This document shows positions 1-8,694 of a stretch of DNA of 64,000 nucleotides, piece by piece. Origin of the DNA: Methylobacterium sp. WL1 (GTDB lineage Bacteria; Pseudomonadota; Alphaproteobacteria; Rhizobiales; Beijerinckiaceae); assembly GCF_008000895.1 (NCBI RefSeq), contig NZ_CP042823.1, positions 6,151,464-6,215,463 of the forward strand. The letters run 5' to 3'. Under the pieces are notes generated by a model that worked only from the letters and a program-made list of their open reading frames with translations, was not told the origin of the DNA and searched no databases. Every line of letters starts with the position of its first letter. The stretch's first letter is position 1. The translations under genes and the position numbers were made by a program.

Positions 1-1
1 G

Positions 2-133
2 GTGTTCGTGCGTTGCCTAGGCGGCATCAGCCACAACCCCGCCGAATTCGCGAGCATTGCCGATATCGAGACAGGGGCGCGGGTGCTGTTCGGGGCGCTC
101 AGAGCGTTTTCGGCTTCGCGGCGCGCAGCCTGA
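2..133 (+). CDS. C-terminal end of an M20-family amidohydrolase (partial)
   Basis: Only the last 43 codons lie in the window; the gene begins before base 1. The tail contains GISHNPAE followed by a short helix and stop. SHNPAE is typical of the C-terminus of M20 zinc hydrolases of the allantoate amidohydrolase / N-carbamoyl-L-amino-acid hydrolase / beta-ureidopropionase group. Such enzymes cleave carbamoyl or ureido amides with two active-site metals. The metal ligands are not in the window, so the substrate cannot be assigned. It ends 53 bases before the ketoacyl synthase gene and is not obviously related to it. Confidence 0.6.
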   Translation: MFVRCLGGISHNPAEFASIADIETGARVLFGALRAFSASRRAA

Positions 134-186
134 ACGGCATACACGGACCGGGTGTACGCCGCCGGAAAATCCCGTACAGACGCGCC

Positions 187-1470
187 ATGAGCGCGCGATC
201 CCATCGCGACGCCAGGGGCCGGCCGCTGATCGCGGTGACGGGCATCGGCGTCGTCTCCTCCCTCGGTCAGGGCCAAGCCGATACCTGGGCGGCCCTCTGT
301 GCGGGCCGGTCCGGCATCCATGCCATCGCCCGATTCTCGACTGAGGGTCTCCGCACCCGCATCGCCGGCACCGTTGATTTCCTGGATACCGATCCGCTGA
401 TTGCCCCGCTCCTGTCCGAGCGCTTTGCCGCGGAGGCCGCCGAGGAGGCGGTCGCGCAGGCCGGCATCGGCACGAAGGGTGATTTCCCGGGGGCCCTGTT
501 CATCGCGGTCCCCCCCGTCGAGATGGAATGGCCGCAGCGCCAGGCGCTCGCCGAGGCCGCCGGCGGCGACGGCTCGGTCGATTACGCCGGGTTGCTCCGG
601 GCCGCTGCGACCCGGCGCTTCGATGATTGGCACGACCTGTTCATCTTCGGCACCGTGGCCGATCGCATCGCCGACCGGTTCGGCACCAAGGGCTCGCCGA
701 TCTCGCTTTCCACCGCCTGCTCCTCCGGCGCCACGGCGATCCAGCTCGGTGTCGAGGCGATCCGCCGGGGCGAGACCGCAGCGGCGCTCTGCATCGGCAC
801 CGACGGCTCCGTGAACCCGGAATCGCTGATCCGGTTCTCGCTGCTCTCGGCGCTCTCCACGCGCAACGATGTCCCCGCGGAGGCCTCGAAGCCGTTCTCG
901 AAGGATCGGGACGGCTTCGTGATGGGAGAGGGCGCGGCCGCCCTGGTCCTTGAGGATGCGGAGGCCGCAATCGCCAGGGGCGCCAGGATCCTCGGCTACG
1001 TGCTCGGCTGCGGCGAGAAGGGCGACGGTTTTCATCGCACCCGCTCCAGCCCTGACGGAGCGCCGGTCATCGCGGCGATCCGGGCCAGTCTCGACGATGC
1101 CGGGCTCGCCCCGGAGGCAATCGACACGGTCAATGCGCACGGCACCTCGACGCCCGAGAACGACAAGATGGAGGCTTTCGGGCTCGCCGCGGTCTTCGGC
1201 GCCCGCGCCCCGTCCCTGCCGGTGACCTCCAACAAGTCGATGATCGGCCACACGCTGACCGCAGCCGGTGCCATCGAGGCGGCGGTCTCGCTGCTGACGA
1301 TCCAGCATGGCCGCATCCCGCCGACCATCAACCACCGGATGGCGGATCCAGTGATCGGCCTCGATGTGGTGGAGACCGCCCGGGACATGACGGTGCGGAC
1401 GGTGCTGTCGAATTCGTTCGGATTTGGCGGCCAGAACACTTGTCTGGTCTTCGGGGCGGAGCCGGCGTGA
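187..1470 (+). CDS. fabF1XL: Beta-ketoacyl-ACP synthase, FabF1XL-like (lipid A VLCFA type)
   Basis: This 427-residue KAS II-type enzyme condenses malonyl-ACP with an acyl chain. The catalytic triad is visible: C178 in STACSSGA, H318 in NAHGTSTPEND and H355 in SNKSMIGHT. The stretches around GDFPG, VEMEWPQR and FGTKGSPISLSTA resemble the extra ketoacyl synthases of the rhizobial acpXL-lpxXL cluster, which build the 27-hydroxyoctacosanoate of lipid A. The ATG at 187 is chosen because MSARSHRDARGRPLIAVTG begins the family's normal N-terminus; the open frame extends further upstream without homology. It overlaps the next gene by four bases (GTGA). The general function is secure; the VLCFA role rests on the neighbours. 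Confidence 0.85.
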   Translation: MSARSHRDARGRPLIAVTGIGVVSSLGQGQADTWAALCAGRSGIHAIARFSTEGLRTRIAGTVDFLDTDPLIAPLLSERFAAEAAEEAVAQAGIGTKGDFPGALFIAVPPVEMEWPQRQALAEAAGGDGSVDYAGLLRAAATRRFDDWHDLFIFGTVADRIADRFGTKGSPISLSTACSSGATAIQLGVEAIRRGETAAALCIGTDGSVNPESLIRFSLLSALSTRNDVPAEASKPFSKDRDGFVMGEGAAALVLEDAEAAIARGARILGYVLGCGEKGDGFHRTRSSPDGAPVIAAIRASLDDAGLAPEAIDTVNAHGTSTPENDKMEAFGLAAVFGARAPSLPVTSNKSMIGHTLTAAGAIEAAVSLLTIQHGRIPPTINHRMADPVIGLDVVETARDMTVRTVLSNSFGFGGQNTCLVFGAEPA

Positions 1471-2234
1471 GCGGCACGCCCGAAGCACGGCGCGTCCTCG
1501 TCACCGGCGGCGCCTCGGGGGTCGGCCTGGCGATCGTACGGGCGCTGGCACGCGCCGGGCACGCCGTCGACTTCACTTACCGCTCCTCGGCCGAGGCTGC
1601 CGAGGCGTTGCTCGCCGAGCTGCACGAGGCTCATCCGGACCGCACTTTCACCGGTCACGCCTTGGACCTTGCCGACAAGGCCGCCCTCGAGGGCTTCTGC
1701 GAGGCCGCGGAGGCGACGGCCTATTACGGCCTCGTCCACAATGCCGGTCAGGCCAGCGACGCCCTGGCGGCGATGTTCGACCAGGAGCGGGCCGAGGCGG
1801 CCATGCAGGTCAACTTCTTTTCCCTGACGCGGATCGCCAAGGCGCTGATGCGCGAGATGATCCGCGCCCGGGCGGGCCGCGTCATCGCCATCGGTTCTGT
1901 GGCCGCCCTGCGGGGCAATGCCGGAAACGCCGCATACTCGGCCAGCAAGGGCGCGCTGATCGCCTATTGCCGCACGCTCGCGATCGAGACCGCCAAGCGC
2001 GGGGTGACGGTCAACGTCATTGCGCCGGGCTTCGTCGACACCGCCATGATGGCGCGTTACGCCGCGCACCGCGCCGGGATGGAGCGCCAGATTCCAGCCG
2101 GCCGGTTCGCCCGGCCCGAGGACGTCGCCGCTCTGGCCGCGTTCCTCATGGGCGACGGGGCGGCCTACATCACCGGAGCAGTCTTGCCGGTGGACGGCGG
2201 TCTCACCGCGATGATGGGCGTCCACCGCGCCTGA
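1467..2234 (+). CDS. SDR-family 3-oxoacyl-ACP reductase (FabG-like)
   Basis: A classical short-chain dehydrogenase of 255 residues. It has the nucleotide-binding motif TGGASGVG near residues 13-20, the HNAG motif near 91-94, and the catalytic set S144, Y157, K161 (YSASK). It probably reduces a 3-oxoacyl-ACP with NADPH, the step after the condensation catalysed by the preceding gene. The GTG start at 1467 overlaps the upstream stop (GTGA), suggesting translational coupling; an ATG at 1440 lies deeper inside the upstream gene and is less likely. SDR substrates are hard to read from sequence, so the fatty-acid role is inferred from position. Confidence 0.75.
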   Translation: MSGTPEARRVLVTGGASGVGLAIVRALARAGHAVDFTYRSSAEAAEALLAELHEAHPDRTFTGHALDLADKAALEGFCEAAEATAYYGLVHNAGQASDALAAMFDQERAEAAMQVNFFSLTRIAKALMREMIRARAGRVIAIGSVAALRGNAGNAAYSASKGALIAYCRTLAIETAKRGVTVNVIAPGFVDTAMMARYAAHRAGMERQIPAGRFARPEDVAALAAFLMGDGAAYITGAVLPVDGGLTAMMGVHRA

Positions 2235-2345
2235 TTGCAGTTCCGCTTGCGTGTCTCCGTTGTAGGCTCGCGGCTTTCGCCACCGCCGTGATAAGTCCGA
2301 CGCCCTCAATTCCCCTCGCACGCGCGATGCTTTAGCGACCTGCCA

Positions 2346-2636
2346 ATGCGCGCCCGCCTCGCCCTCCTCGCCGGACTCTGCCTCGCCGCTCCGCTCGTCC
2401 CGGGCCGTGCCCGTGCCGAACCGGAATCGTACCGGATCTCGGGGCTCTCCCCCGGCGAGCCGCTCTCGATCCGCGCCGAGCCGGACGCCGCGGCCGAACA
2501 GGTCGGCGAGATCCGCACCCGTGCCCTGGTCTTCGGCTGCACCGCCGATACGCCGAGCCGGGCGACGTGGTGCCGGGTCAAGGCCGGGCGAACCGTGGGG
2601 TGGGCGCGGCGGCGTTACCTGGCGCCGGAACGATGA
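2346..2636 (+). CDS. Secreted SH3-domain small protein
   Basis: A 96-residue protein with a signal peptide (basic MRAR, a hydrophobic leucine/alanine stretch, and probable cleavage after ARA near residue 24). A bacterial SH3-like fold follows (LSIRAEPDAAAEQVGEI ... WCRVKAGRTVGWARRRYL). SH3b domains usually bind peptidoglycan or act as modules in periplasmic proteins. The gene overlaps the downstream dehydrogenase by four bases (ATGA) and so seems to be co-translated with it, but it has no known role in lipid A synthesis. Confidence 0.7.
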   Translation: MRARLALLAGLCLAAPLVPGRARAEPESYRISGLSPGEPLSIRAEPDAAAEQVGEIRTRALVFGCTADTPSRATWCRVKAGRTVGWARRRYLAPER

Positions 2637-3667
2637 AAGACGACATGCGAGCCCTACAGCTATTCGGCGACCGCGACCTGCGCTTGAACGAGGTCGAGGC
2701 CCCCGCCGCGCCGGGGCCCGGCGACGTGCAGCTCCGTATCCGTGCGGTCGGCCTCAACTTCATCGACGTCTGGGGCTTTCGCGGCATGGCGTTCGCCAAG
2801 CGCAAGATGCCGCTCATCGTCGGCGCCGAGGCGGCCGGCGTCGTGCAAGCGGTCGGCGCAGGCGTCACCGCTGTCGCGCCCGGCGATCGGGTCGTGCCCT
2901 ACGGGGCGATGACCTGCGGGCAGTGCCGGGCCTGCCGGGAGGGCCGCGACAACCTCTGCGAGGATGTTTCCGGCGTGATGGGTTTCCACGTCGATGGTTT
3001 TGCGCGCGAGCTGGTGACTGTGCCGGCCCGTCTGGTCGTGAAGGTGCCGGATGGCGTCAGCGACACGGACGCAGCCTGTGCGGGCATCGCCTTCGGCACC
3101 GTCCAGCACATGCTGTTCGACAACGCCCGCCTGGAGCCGGGAGAGAGCGTCCTGGTCCATGCCGGCGGCTCCGGCATCGGAACCGCGGCGATCCGCATGG
3201 CCAAGGCGATCGGCTGCACCGTCTACACCACGGTCGGCGACGACGAGAAGGGTCGGAAGGCGACGGAGCTCGGAGCCGACCACGTCATCAACTACCGCAC
3301 CGAGCGATTTGAGGGCGAGGTCCGCCGGCTGACCAAGCGCAAGGGCGTCGATGTGGTGTTCGAGCATGTCGGCGCCGATACCTGGAACGGCTCGCTGCTT
3401 TGCCTGAAGCGCGGCGGTCGGCTGGTGACCTGCGGCTCGACCTCCGGCGTCTCGGCGACCATGAACCTGATGCAGCTGTTCCAGCAGCAGTATCGCATCA
3501 CCGGCTCATTCGGCTGCTCTCTGGCAAACATCGCGCAGGCCCTCGACAAGATGGCCCAGGGGATCCGCCCGGTGGTCGATACGGTCTACCCGCTCGGCGA
3601 CTTCGCGCAGGGGCTGGAGCGGCTCGAATCCCGCAAGGTGTTCGGAAAGATTCTCGTCAGCCTGTAG
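2633..3667 (+). CDS. adh2XL: MDR-family dehydrogenase, Adh2XL-like
   Basis: A 344-residue medium-chain dehydrogenase/reductase. The structural zinc lobe is present (CGQCRACREGRDNLC), as is the NAD(P)-binding loop VHAGGSGIGTAAI. At the position where zinc alcohol dehydrogenases carry the catalytic cysteine the sequence reads GLNFIDVW, as in quinone or enoyl reductases, so a zinc-dependent alcohol oxidation is doubtful. The rhizobial VLCFA cluster has an equivalent gene (adh2XL) between the ketoacyl synthases and lpxXL, matching this order. The start at 2633 (ATGA overlap) is preferred; ATG 2645 is in frame. Confidence 0.78.
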   Translation: MKDDMRALQLFGDRDLRLNEVEAPAAPGPGDVQLRIRAVGLNFIDVWGFRGMAFAKRKMPLIVGAEAAGVVQAVGAGVTAVAPGDRVVPYGAMTCGQCRACREGRDNLCEDVSGVMGFHVDGFARELVTVPARLVVKVPDGVSDTDAACAGIAFGTVQHMLFDNARLEPGESVLVHAGGSGIGTAAIRMAKAIGCTVYTTVGDDEKGRKATELGADHVINYRTERFEGEVRRLTKRKGVDVVFEHVGADTWNGSLLCLKRGGRLVTCGSTSGVSATMNLMQLFQQQYRITGSFGCSLANIAQALDKMAQGIRPVVDTVYPLGDFAQGLERLESRKVFGKILVSL

Positions 3668-3849
3668 CGGTCGGCGCTGCGTCCTGGGATCTCCTCCCGG
3701 ACGCCTTGCCCAATGCTGGCCTGCCATCGTTCCGAAGGGCGGCGGCCATCTTGCGCGGCGATGCGCTATCGCACCGCGGCGGACATGGTTTAAGCGTCGC
3801 CTTACACGCGAACTGCCGGGCCTGCCCGCATCGTGCCCGGGAAACCAAC

Positions 3850-4866
3850 GTGCTGCGCCTTGCTCTCATTCTCAGACGATCGTTCCCCCGGCTTGCCGGA
3901 TTCGCCATGATCCCGTTGATCCGCGCCCTGGTCTGGCTGGCCCGCGCCCTTGGTCCGGATCGCTCGACCGCGCTCGGCGCAGCGCTCCTGCGCACGGTCG
4001 GACCATGGCTGCCGGCCCATCGCACCGCCATGGCGAACCTGCGCGGGGCGTTTCCCGACATGCCGGAGGCAGAGCGGAAGCGCATCGCCCTGGAGGCCTG
4101 GGACAATCTCGGGCGGACCGGCGCCGAATACGCCCACCTCGATTCGCTGTTCGACTACGATCCCGACGCCACCGGTACGATGCGCACGGAGGTTGCGGGG
4201 ATCGAGCACTTCGCGGCCCTGCGCGACGACGGTCGGCCCGGGCTGATCTTCTCCGCCCACCTCGGAAACTGGGAACTCCCGGCGATCTGCGCGGCCCGGT
4301 TCGGCCTCGACGCGACCGCCGTCTTCCGACCGCCCAACAACCCGGCCGCCGCGCGCCTCGTGCAGGAGGTCCGCCGGCGTTCGATGGGGGGCCTGGCGGC
4401 GTCGACCCCCGGCGCCGTCTTCGCCATGCGGGACGTGGTCGAGAACGGCGGCCATCTCGGGCAGCTGATCGATCAGCACTTCACCCGCGGCGTCGTGGTC
4501 GATTTTCTCGGGCGGCCCTGTCTGGCCAACCCGCTGCTCGCCAAGCTCGTCCGGCACTACGACTGCCCGGTTCACGGCGTCCGGGTGATCCGCTTGCCGA
4601 AGGGCCGATTCCGGCTCGAACTGACGCCGCCGCTCGATCTGCCGCGCAACGCTGACGGGGTGATCGATGTGACCGGCGCCATGCAGGCGATGACGGCGGT
4701 CGTGGATGGCTGGGTGCGCGAGCATCCCGGCCAATGGCTCTGGATGCACCGCCGGTGGCGGCCGGACATGTTGCCTAAGGCGAGAAATCTCCCACAGGCC
4801 GCTCAACCGATGGTAGAGGCCTCTCAAGCCAACGTGATTTCCCACACGGCGTCCCAACCGCTCTGA
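3850..4866 (+). CDS. lpxXL: Lipid A VLCFA acyltransferase, LpxXL-like
   Basis: A 338-residue lysophospholipid acyltransferase of the LpxL/HtrB family, expected to act at the inner membrane. The catalytic H-x4-E motif is in SAHLGNWE, followed by FRPPNNP and DQHF, and the C-terminus has the family's PGQWLWMHRRWRP. In rhizobia LpxXL transfers the 27-hydroxyoctacosanoyl chain from AcpXL to lipid A. The GTG at 3850 gives VLRLALILRR, which fits the family N-terminus; the ATG at 3907 is an alternative that would drop 19 residues. It lies 180 bases after the Adh2XL-like gene with no terminator in between. Confidence 0.85.
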   Translation: MLRLALILRRSFPRLAGFAMIPLIRALVWLARALGPDRSTALGAALLRTVGPWLPAHRTAMANLRGAFPDMPEAERKRIALEAWDNLGRTGAEYAHLDSLFDYDPDATGTMRTEVAGIEHFAALRDDGRPGLIFSAHLGNWELPAICAARFGLDATAVFRPPNNPAAARLVQEVRRRSMGGLAASTPGAVFAMRDVVENGGHLGQLIDQHFTRGVVVDFLGRPCLANPLLAKLVRHYDCPVHGVRVIRLPKGRFRLELTPPLDLPRNADGVIDVTGAMQAMTAVVDGWVREHPGQWLWMHRRWRPDMLPKARNLPQAAQPMVEASQANVISHTASQPL

Positions 4867-4873
4867 TGGATCG

Positions 4874-5647
4874 ATGACGCATCGGCACCGCGCCCGTACC
4901 AGGACCGGCGAAAGCCGCGCGCTGTGCGCTGCCGCGCTGCTGTGCGCGGTCTCGGCTTCGGCGCAGGCGCGGGCGGAGCCGGTCCGCGCCGTCGTGGAGC
5001 TGTTCACCAGCCAGGGCTGTGGCGCCTGCCGGAGTGCCGACCCCGTGATCCGCGACCTGGCACGCCAGCCCGGCGTGGTCGCGCTGACCCTGCCGGTGAC
5101 CTACTGGGATTATCTCGGCTGGAAAGACACCCTGGCGATGCGGCCTCTGACCGAACGTCAGCGCGCCTACGCCAGGGCTCGCGGCGCCCGGCAGGTCTTC
5201 ACGCCGCAGATCGTGGTCGACGGCAGCGGCTTCGCGGTCGGATCGGATCGAGCGGCCCTCGAACGCTTGATGCGCGAGGCGACGCAGCACGGCGGGCTGC
5301 CGATCCCGGTCCGCGGCGAGATGCATGGCGACCGGATCACCGTCGAGGTCGGCGCCGCGCCGGACACCAGGACCGACACCCGCGGCGACGTCTGGCTCGT
5401 GCCCGTGCTGCGCAGCCGCGCCATCGCAATTCAGGGCGGGGAGAACGGCGGCCGGACGGCCACCTATGTCAACGTCGTGCGCGGCATGCAGCGTCTCGGC
5501 ACCTGGGCCGGCCAGCCGACGCGGTTCGATGTCCCGTGCACCATGGCGGAGATCGCCGAGGCCGACAGCTGGGTCGTTCTGGTACAGAGCGCCGCCGAAG
5601 GCCGCCCGGGCCGTATCCTCGGCGCCGCCAAGGGCCCGGGCCTGTAG
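4874..5647 (+). CDS. Secreted DUF1223 thioredoxin-fold protein
   Basis: A 257-residue exported protein. Arginine-rich residues precede a hydrophobic signal segment with likely cleavage near ARA at residue 34. The DUF1223 pattern follows: VVELFTSQGCGACRSADP with a CxxC pair, LPVTYWDYLGWKD, and FTPQIVVDG. DUF1223 proteins have a thioredoxin-like fold and are of uncertain function, possibly periplasmic redox proteins. It starts seven bases after the lpxXL-like stop and could be read through from that operon. It converges on the next small gene with a nine-base gap. Confidence 0.8.
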   Translation: MTHRHRARTRTGESRALCAAALLCAVSASAQARAEPVRAVVELFTSQGCGACRSADPVIRDLARQPGVVALTLPVTYWDYLGWKDTLAMRPLTERQRAYARARGARQVFTPQIVVDGSGFAVGSDRAALERLMREATQHGGLPIPVRGEMHGDRITVEVGAAPDTRTDTRGDVWLVPVLRSRAIAIQGGENGGRTATYVNVVRGMQRLGTWAGQPTRFDVPCTMAEIAEADSWVVLVQSAAEGRPGRILGAAKGPGL

Positions 5648-5656
5648 GGCTACGGT

Positions 5657-5881
5657 CTACTTCTGCAGGGTGATCGGATCGATCGGGCGGCGGCCCTGCT
5701 GGCGGCGGCGTTCTTCCGAGGCGTGCGCCAGGGCGCCGAGCTTCGCATCCAGGCGCTCGGAGGACCGGCCGACCAGCTCGATGGTCCCGTCGAGGAGCCG
5801 ACTGGTCAAAGCGACGGTGCCCGTCACCCCGCCGACCACGACAGCCCTCGTGACGCGGCCGATCCACTTGAAGATACGCAT
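5657..5881 (-). CDS. Small hypothetical protein, 74 residues
   Basis: The frame opens with MRIFKWIGRVTRAVVVGGV and is glycine/valine-rich for its first 25 residues. Then come a helical acidic/basic segment (LVGRSSERLDAKLGALAHASEERRRQQ) and RPIDPITLQ at the end. The N-terminus could be a single amphipathic or membrane-associated helix. No family is recognised. It is transcribed against the flanking rightward genes. The composition is protein-like, which argues against a random frame. Confidence 0.5.
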   Translation of the reverse strand: MRIFKWIGRVTRAVVVGGVTGTVALTSRLLDGTIELVGRSSERLDAKLGALAHASEERRRQQGRRPIDPITLQK

Positions 5882-6208
5882 TGTCGGTTTCGAGCTTTCC
5901 CGGTTTCGGCGCCTGATGCACCTCACCACGCGGAGATAGAGCGGACAGCCCGGTGCCCGATGCGACCGAAGGCGGCGTCGCCCGCGCCCGGGGCAACGGA
6001 ACCTTCCCGCAATGCGGTCGGAGCCAGCATCGCCGATGAGCCCGCCGCTTCGACTACGGAGAGGCGCCGCCGCTCCTATCGCTTGGAAGCCGGGCGCCGG
6101 TGTCGCATATGCGGTGCCGGTGGCACCGAACCAGCCCGGCGGCAGGCTCGTTGCACGCCCGAGGTGGTCCGCCGGACCGTGCGGACGCCCATCACCGGGT
6201 TTTCGGCC
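5882..6208. other. Spacer with no recognised gene
   Basis: These 327 bases lie between a leftward 74-residue ORF and the rightward DUF1194 gene. Open frames cross it, but their translations are arginine/proline-rich, typical of non-coding high-G+C sequence. It presumably holds the promoters of both flanking genes; no clear -35/-10 pair, terminator or repeat was seen. Confidence 0.4.
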
Positions 6209-6925
6209 ATGCGGCGACGCCATCTGCTCTCCGGGATGCTCGCCACGCTGTCGCTGACGGCGCGGCGGGCCACCGCCGCGGAGACCGGGGTCGATGTTCT
6301 CCTGGTGCTCGCGGTCGATGTCTCGCTGAGCATCAGCGCGTCGCGCTTCGAGTTGGAGCGACGGGGCTATGCCGAAGCCTTCGGCGACCGGCGCGTCCTG
6401 CAGGCGATCGCCGAGGGGAAGCGCGGGCGCATCGCTGTGGCGCTGTTCGATTGGGCGGGGCCCGGTGAGCAGCAGGTCGCGGTCGACTGGATGACCATAG
6501 CTTCGGCCGCCGATGCCGCCACCTTCGCCGCGCGGCTGGCCGGAGCATCGCGCCCCTTCTACGGCCGGACCGCCATCGGGTCGGCGATCGGTTTCGCGTC
6601 CATGCTCATCGATAGCTCGCCCTACCGCGCAGAGCGGACGGTGATCGACATCTCCGGGGACGGCACCAGCAATTCCGGCCGCGCGATCGCCGAAGCCCGG
6701 GATGCCGCCGTGGCGCTGGGCACCACGGTCAACGGCATCGTCATCCTCACCGATCCCACCGGGATGCCGGGGTATTTGAAAGAGCACACCAATCCCCCAG
6801 ACGGGCTGGCCGCCTACTACCGGGAGACCGTGATCGGCGGGGAAGGAGCGTTCGTCATGACCGCGCAGAGCTTCGAGGCATTCGGCCGGGCGCTCATCGC
6901 CAAGCTGGTGCGCGAGATCTCCTGA
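6209..6925 (+). CDS. DUF1194 von Willebrand factor A-like exported protein
   Basis: The 238-residue product begins MRRRHLLSGMLATLSL, an arginine-rich export signal, with cleavage likely after ATAA near residue 25. The mature part opens with VDVLLVLAVDVSLSIS, where DVSLS matches the DxSxS metal site of vWA domains. Later come TAIGSAIGFA and RTVIDISGDGTSNSGR, again characteristic. DUF1194 proteins are periplasmic vWA-like proteins of unknown job. The ATG at 6209 is used because it starts the signal peptide; the upstream frame has no protein character. Confidence 0.8.
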   Translation: MRRRHLLSGMLATLSLTARRATAAETGVDVLLVLAVDVSLSISASRFELERRGYAEAFGDRRVLQAIAEGKRGRIAVALFDWAGPGEQQVAVDWMTIASAADAATFAARLAGASRPFYGRTAIGSAIGFASMLIDSSPYRAERTVIDISGDGTSNSGRAIAEARDAAVALGTTVNGIVILTDPTGMPGYLKEHTNPPDGLAAYYRETVIGGEGAFVMTAQSFEAFGRALIAKLVREIS

Positions 6926-7041
6926 TACCAGCCGACGACATCCGGGCTCCCGCGTCACCCGCGGTTCTCGCGCCCTGCGTGCAGGGGCGCTAGGTTTCCC
7001 GTGAACGCGCCCGGCGAGGCGCGACTCAGGGAGGAAGTCCG

Positions 7042-8586
7042 ATGCTGGTCACGGCCGACAGGCTGTCCGCCTATCCCGTCATCACCCTGCGGCCGGACGA
7101 CGGCGTCGCGGTCGCCAGGACTGCGATCGAGCCGGGCACGCCGGTCGCCCCGGGCGTGATGGCCGTCGAGCGGATCCTGCCCGGCCACAAGGTCGCGGTC
7201 CGTCCCCACCGCTCGGGCGAGGCTGTGACCAAGTACGGACAGATCATCGGCTTCGCCAAGGACGACATCGCGGCCGGCCGGCACGTCCACGTGCACAATC
7301 TCGGCATGGGCGAGTTCGCTCGCGACTACGCGTTCGGGGTCGATGCGCGCCCGACCCGGCTGGTCGCGCCACCCGCGACCTTCCAGGGCATCCGCCGCCC
7401 GGACGGGCGGGTGGCGACGCGCAACTATGTCGGCATCCTGACCTCGGTGAATTGCAGCGCGCATGTCGCCGACCTGATCGCGGACGCGTTCCGGCGCCAC
7501 CCGATCCTCGGCCTCGATCCGCTGGCCGCTTACCCGAATGTCGACGGCGTCGTCGCGCTGACCCATAAGACCGGCTGCGGCATGGCCATGGGTGAGCCGC
7601 TGCGGCTCCTGCGCCGGACGCTCGCGGGCTATGCCCGCCACGTCAACTTCTCGCACATCGTGATGATCGGGCTCGGCTGCGAGGTGAACCAGATCGGCGC
7701 CTTCCTGGAGGAGCAGGGCCTGGGCGACCGGATCCGCAGCATGAACATCCAGACGCTCGGCGGCACGCGCAAGACCGTCGAGGCCGGCATCGCGTTCGTC
7801 ACGGGAATCCTGGCCGAGGCGAACGTGGTGCAGCGGGAGACCGTGCCGGCGAGCGAGCTGATCGTCGCCCTGCAATGCGGTGGCTCGGACGGCTATTCCG
7901 GCGTTTCCGCCAACCCGGCGCTCGGGATCGCCAGCGACCGCGTGGTCGAGAACGGCGGCACCGTGATCCTGTCGGAAACCACCGAGACCTACGGGGCCGA
8001 ACACCTGTTCACCCGGCGCGCTGTGTCCCCGGAGGTTGGCCAGAAGCTCGTCGATCTGATGCGCTGGTGGGAAGAGTACACCCGTCGGGAGGGCTCGGAG
8101 ATCGACGCCAACCCGTCCCCCGGCAACAAGGCCGGCGGCCTGACCACAATCCTGGAAAAGTCGCTGGGTGCCATGGCCAAGGCTGGCAGCACCAACCTGG
8201 TCGACGTGGTCCGCTACGCCGATCCAGTCATCGCCAAAGGCTTCGTGTTCATGGACACCCCCGGCTACGATCCGGTCTCCGCGACCGGGCAGGTGGCCGG
8301 CGGGGCGAACCTCGTGTGCTTCACCACCGGGCGCGGCAGCGTGTTCGGCTGCAAGCCGTCCCCGTCGATCAAGATCGCCACGAACTCGGCCATGTACCAG
8401 CGGCTCGAGGAGGACATGGACGTCAATTGCGGCACGATCCTCGACGGCGAGGAAAGCGTCGAGCAGGCCGGCCAACGGATCTTCGAGCTGATCCTTCGGG
8501 TCGCCAGCGGCGAGCGGACGAAGAGCGAGCAGTTCGACTTCGGATCGTCGGAATTCGCCCCCTGGCAGCTCGGCGCAACCGTCTGA
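7042..8586 (+). CDS. Altronate/galactarate dehydratase family protein (UxaA/GarD type)
   Basis: A 514-residue single-chain enzyme with an N-terminal SAF-like domain (about 1-95, with VAVRPHRSGEAVTKYGQIIG) and a long UxaA-type catalytic region (VATRNYVGILTSVNCS, THKTGCGM, IGLGCEVNQI, LQCGGSDGYSG, GRGSVFGCKPSPSIK). Members dehydrate altronate, galactarate or related sugar acids using a divalent metal, giving 2-keto-3-deoxy acids. No other hexuronate genes lie beside it, so the exact substrate is open. A good ribosome site (GGGAGGAAG) precedes the ATG. Confidence 0.85.
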   Translation: MLVTADRLSAYPVITLRPDDGVAVARTAIEPGTPVAPGVMAVERILPGHKVAVRPHRSGEAVTKYGQIIGFAKDDIAAGRHVHVHNLGMGEFARDYAFGVDARPTRLVAPPATFQGIRRPDGRVATRNYVGILTSVNCSAHVADLIADAFRRHPILGLDPLAAYPNVDGVVALTHKTGCGMAMGEPLRLLRRTLAGYARHVNFSHIVMIGLGCEVNQIGAFLEEQGLGDRIRSMNIQTLGGTRKTVEAGIAFVTGILAEANVVQRETVPASELIVALQCGGSDGYSGVSANPALGIASDRVVENGGTVILSETTETYGAEHLFTRRAVSPEVGQKLVDLMRWWEEYTRREGSEIDANPSPGNKAGGLTTILEKSLGAMAKAGSTNLVDVVRYADPVIAKGFVFMDTPGYDPVSATGQVAGGANLVCFTTGRGSVFGCKPSPSIKIATNSAMYQRLEEDMDVNCGTILDGEESVEQAGQRIFELILRVASGERTKSEQFDFGSSEFAPWQLGATV

Positions 8587-8694
8587 TTTGACGGCGATCG
8601 AAGTCTCAATTGCTGTTGCGAGCGTAGCGGAGCCACTTCGGAGAATGGGCCCTCCGGAGATCGCGCTGTTCGAACGACACGCCCGGATGCGAGA

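Noticed and set aside
13..186. N-terminal extension of the FabF1XL-like synthase
   Set aside because: It overlaps the amidohydrolase tail in another frame and does not match the synthase family; ATG 187 gives the normal N-terminus.
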